Of a stretch of 7,042 bases of DNA, positions 4,073 through 7,042 are shown one piece after another (the first letter of the stretch is position 1; every line of letters starts with the position of its first letter). Source of the DNA: Saprospiraceae bacterium (lineage in GTDB: Bacteria > Bacteroidota > Bacteroidia > Chitinophagales > Saprospiraceae); NCBI GenBank assembly GCA_020849825.1, contig JADZFP010000319.1, positions 1 through 7,042 on the forward strand. Reading direction: 5' to 3'. The notes beneath the pieces were generated by a model that did no database searches, had not been told where the DNA came from, and was given only the letters and a program-made list of their open reading frames with translations. The translations under genes and the position numbers were made by a program.

Positions 4073-7042
4073 ATGCTCAACACTCTCATAAAATTCTCAT
4101 TACAAAACCGCCTGTTCGTGGTGGCCGCAGCAGCCTTGCTGCTGGTGTGGGGCGGCTGGACGATTACCAACCTGCCGGTGGACGTGTTGCCCGACCTCAA
4201 CCGCCCCCGCGTGACGGTATTCCTCGAAGCCGGCGGAATGTCGCCCGAAGAGGTGGAGGCACAAGCGGTTTTGCCCATCGAAACGGCGCTCAACGGCTCG
4301 CCCGGCGTGGAAACGGTGCGCAGCAGCTCGTCGCGCGGCATCGGGCTGGTGTTCGTGGAGTTCGGCTGGGAAGTGGATGTGTACCGCGCCCGCCAACTCG
4401 TGGCCGAAAAACTCGCCACCGTGCCACTACCCGACGGCATCGTGCCGGTGATGGGTCCGATTTCGTCGGTCATGGGTCAAATCATGCTCGTAGGTGTGAC
4501 CGCCGAACCCGACAGCGCCACCGGTCAGACGCTCAGCAGTGCCGCAGATTTGCGGACGCTGGCCGACTTTACCATCCGGCGCAGGCTGCTGGCCATAAAA
4601 GGGGTGGCGCAGGTGATTCCCATGGGCGGCGACAGGCTGCAATACCAGATGCTGGTGTCGTCGGCCAAACTCAAACAATACAACCTGGCGCTCGAAGACC
4701 TCGACCGTGCGCTTTCCAATGCGAACCTGAACGCAACGGGCAGTTTTTTCAATCGCTACGGCTCGGAAGTGCTGATTTCGGTGTTGGGCCGTTCCAAAAA
4801 TTTGGAAGACTTGCAGCGAACGGTGGTGGCCAACCGGGAAGGCTCGCCGGTGTTGTTGAGCCAGGTGGCCGAAGTACAATTCGGCGCGGCCATCAAACGC
4901 GGCGATGCCTCGGTGAACGCCCGGCCCGCCGTGATTCTGACCGTTGAGAAACAACCGGGCGCCAGTACGGTAGACTTAACAGCGGAAGTGGAAAAGGCGT
5001 TGGAAGAGTTGAAGCCTTCATTGCCGTCCGATGTGCGGCTCAATCCGGAGGTTTTTCAGCAAAAAAACTTTATTGTCAATTCGCTGACCAATGTAGAGGA
5101 GGCGCTGCGCGACGGCTTTATTTTGGTCATCATCGTCCTGTTCTTGTTCCTGCTGAATTTCCGCACCACCATCATCACGCTGACGGCGATTCCACTTTCG
5201 CTGGTCATCACGGCGCTGGTTTTCAACTGGTTCGACATCTCCATCAACACATTGACCCTCGGCGGTCTGGCCATCGCCATTGGCGAACTGGTGGACGACG
5301 CGATTGTGGACGTGGAAAATGTTTTTCGCAGATTGAAAGAAAATCGGGCGGCGGGGAGCCCAAAAAACTCGCTTCTTGTCGTCTATGAAGCCAGTAGCGA
5401 GGTGCGCAATTCCATCGTGTACGCTACTATCATCGTGGTGCTGGTGTTCCTGCCATTGTTTCAATTGCAAGGCATCGAGGGTCGGATTTTTGCGCCGCTG
5501 GGCATCGCGTACATCACTTCGATTTTGGCATCGTTGGTGGTTTCGCTCACTGTGACGCCCGCGCTTTGCTCTTATTTGCTTCCAAATTCAAAACTCAACG
5601 AGGGAAAAGAATCGGGTCTGGTCACCTGGCTGAAACGGCAGGATTTGAAACTGCTGAATTTCGGCCTGACGCATCCGCGCACAGTGATCAGCGCGGCGGC
5701 GGCGCTGGTCATCGGCTCCTTGTTGATGGTGACGCGCTTCGGTACGGAGTTCCTGCCGCCATTTAATGAAGGTAGTTTTACGGTGAATCTGTACGCTCCC
5801 GCGGGCACATCCTTAGAGGAAAGCAATAAAATCGGTACGGTGGCCGAACAACTTATCCTGCGGGTGCCGGATGTGCAGTACACTGCCCGGCGCACCGGTC
5901 GTGCCGAATTGGACGAACACGTGGAGCCGGTATCCAACTCTGAAATCGAGGTAGAATTGCGCGAAGGTACCCGTCCGCGCACGGAGGTCGTGGCTGATAT
6001 TCGCAAACAACTCGGCAACCTGGCCGGGGTGTCGGTCAGCATCGGGCAGCCCATTTCGCACCGCCTCGACCACTTGCTGAGCGGGGTGCGGGCGCAGGTA
6101 GCCATCAAGGTTTTCGGCGAAGACCTGACCGAATTGCGCGCTTTGGCCGGACAGGTGAAAGAGGCCGTCGAGACCGTGCCGGGCGCGGTGGACGTGCAAG
6201 TGGAACGCTTAGTGCTGGTGCCGCAACTCACCATCCGGCTCGACCGCGACGCCCTGCAACGCTACGGAATGCAGACCGGCGAAGTAGCCCGCGACCTCGA
6301 AGTGCTGTACGGTGGCAAGGTGGTCAGCCAAATTCTGGACGGACAAAAAACCTTCGACCTCGTGTTGCGGGCCGTGGCGGAAGACCGGGAGAATCTCGAA
6401 AACATCCGCAACACGCAAATCCACACACCGGAGGGCGTTCTGATTCCGCTCGAAAGCATCGCCCACATCGAGTACGAAAAAGGCATCAACACCGTGAGCC
6501 ATGAAAACGGGCAGCGGCGCATCGTCGTCTCGGCCAACGTGCAAGGCCGCGACCTCGGCAGCACGGTAGCCGAAATGCAGCGGGCGGTGGCTGAAAAGGT
6601 CAAGATGCCTCAGGGGTATTTCTTAGAATACGGCGGTCAGTTCGAGGCGCAAAAGGACGCTTCGCGGCTTATCGGCATTCTGAGCATTTTCGCTTTCCTG
6701 GGGATTTTTCTCGTGCTATACGCGCATTTCCGCTCCTGGCGCATCGTAGCGCAGGTAATGCTGAATATCCCGCTGGCCCTCGTCGGCTCAGTGGCGGCAG
6801 TGTGGCTCACGGGCGGCACCTTCTCGGTGGCGACGCTGGTGGGTTTTATCACGCTGACGGGCATCGCCTCGCGCAACGGCATCATGATGATTTCGCACTA
6901 TCTCCACCTACTCGAACACGAAGGCGAACAGTTCGACAAGAAGATGATTGTGCGCGGCTCGCTCGAACGATTGGTGCCGGTGCTGATGACGGCATTGGTG
7001 GCTGCCCTGGCATTGATTCCCCTGACTTTGGACGCGCAAGCG
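4073..7042 (+). CDS. CusA/CzcA-family heavy-metal efflux RND permease (3' partial, 990 codons)
   Basis: The frame is open from ATG 4073 through the window end. Family members are about 1040 aa or more, so the last part is missing. Starting with MLNTLIKFSLQNRLFVV, it shows TM1 (about 13-31), the 'LPVDVLPDLNRPRV' entry to the porter domain, a first large periplasmic loop, then a TM2-TM6 block from about 345. TM4 carries the proton-relay motif AIGELVDDAIVDVEN (Asp408, Glu415; Ala402 where CzcA has Asp). TM7 is about 536-553, followed by FLPPFNEGSF (560-569), the HRLDHLLSGVRAQVAIKVFG stretch and TM8-TM10, with GFITLTGIASRNGIMM in TM10. It should be the proton-driven inner-membrane pump working with the adaptor whose end lies at 2-214. 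By my alignment to remembered CusA, its Met573, Met623 and Met672 are Asn572, Asn622 and His667 here, and Glu939 is Arg934. The metal is therefore uncertain. Confidence 0.93.
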   Translation, partial: MLNTLIKFSLQNRLFVVAAAALLLVWGGWTITNLPVDVLPDLNRPRVTVFLEAGGMSPEEVEAQAVLPIETALNGSPGVETVRSSSSRGIGLVFVEFGWEVDVYRARQLVAEKLATVPLPDGIVPVMGPISSVMGQIMLVGVTAEPDSATGQTLSSAADLRTLADFTIRRRLLAIKGVAQVIPMGGDRLQYQMLVSSAKLKQYNLALEDLDRALSNANLNATGSFFNRYGSEVLISVLGRSKNLEDLQRTVVANREGSPVLLSQVAEVQFGAAIKRGDASVNARPAVILTVEKQPGASTVDLTAEVEKALEELKPSLPSDVRLNPEVFQQKNFIVNSLTNVEEALRDGFILVIIVLFLFLLNFRTTIITLTAIPLSLVITALVFNWFDISINTLTLGGLAIAIGELVDDAIVDVENVFRRLKENRAAGSPKNSLLVVYEASSEVRNSIVYATIIVVLVFLPLFQLQGIEGRIFAPLGIAYITSILASLVVSLTVTPALCSYLLPNSKLNEGKESGLVTWLKRQDLKLLNFGLTHPRTVISAAAALVIGSLLMVTRFGTEFLPPFNEGSFTVNLYAPAGTSLEESNKIGTVAEQLILRVPDVQYTARRTGRAELDEHVEPVSNSEIEVELREGTRPRTEVVADIRKQLGNLAGVSVSIGQPISHRLDHLLSGVRAQVAIKVFGEDLTELRALAGQVKEAVETVPGAVDVQVERLVLVPQLTIRLDRDALQRYGMQTGEVARDLEVLYGGKVVSQILDGQKTFDLVLRAVAEDRENLENIRNTQIHTPEGVLIPLESIAHIEYEKGINTVSHENGQRRIVVSANVQGRDLGSTVAEMQRAVAEKVKMPQGYFLEYGGQFEAQKDASRLIGILSIFAFLGIFLVLYAHFRSWRIVAQVMLNIPLALVGSVAAVWLTGGTFSVATLVGFITLTGIASRNGIMMISHYLHLLEHEGEQFDKKMIVRGSLERLVPVLMTALVAALALIPLTLDAQA

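Noticed and set aside
5572..6234. A 220-codon open frame on the minus strand within the pump gene
   Set aside because: The + strand frame encodes conserved RND motifs throughout this stretch; the minus reading is Ser/Thr/Arg-rich without any family features.

Overview
This window is a metal-efflux and metal-handling locus with every supported gene on the + strand, in a fairly GC-rich member of the Bacteroidota. That assignment rests on four things: a type IX secretion (T9SS) C-terminal sorting domain on the cupredoxin protein, A/T-rich start regions mostly without Shine-Dalgarno sequences, a TAnnTTTG-type -7 promoter element, and protein families seen mainly in that phylum. The genus cannot be fixed; a Saprospiria- or Chitinophagia-like organism would fit the base composition, but this is a guess.

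Layout. Positions 2-214 are the C-terminal end of a CusB-type periplasmic adaptor of a heavy-metal RND efflux system. Then come an exported Cys/His/Asp-rich small protein (310-723), a 148-base A/T-rich gap, a His-rich lipoprotein with a heavy-metal-binding domain and two tandem HxHP modules (872-1891), an exported single-domain heavy-metal-associated (HMA) protein (1958-2341), and a 91-base gap with a strong 12-bp hairpin. The last three genes are nearly contiguous: a T9SS-exported two-domain cupredoxin (2433-3635), a low-GC MerT-like membrane domain fused to a GDCCVxC domain (3641-4069), and the first 990 codons of the RND pump (4073 to the window end).

How the genes fit together. The adaptor and RND pump would form the trans-envelope efflux complex, with the outer-membrane channel outside the window. 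The genes between them encode metal-binding proteins predicted for the periplasm, the outer-membrane or cell surface, and the inner membrane: soluble Cys/His scavenger, His-rich lipoprotein, HMA metallochaperone, surface cupredoxin and a membrane Cys-pair protein. Taken together they look like a copper-centred detoxification set placed between the two halves of a Cus-like pump. The pump itself lacks the methionine triad of E. coli CusA, so its true metal is open.

The most unusual points are the MerT-like/GDCCVxC fusion, which is compositionally foreign to its neighbours; the T9SS-targeted cupredoxin that keeps a type 1 copper site but seems to lack the trinuclear site; and the replacement of all three CusA methionines by Asn, Asn and His. 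No RNA genes, insertion sequences, CRISPR arrays or metal-responsive regulator genes were seen.
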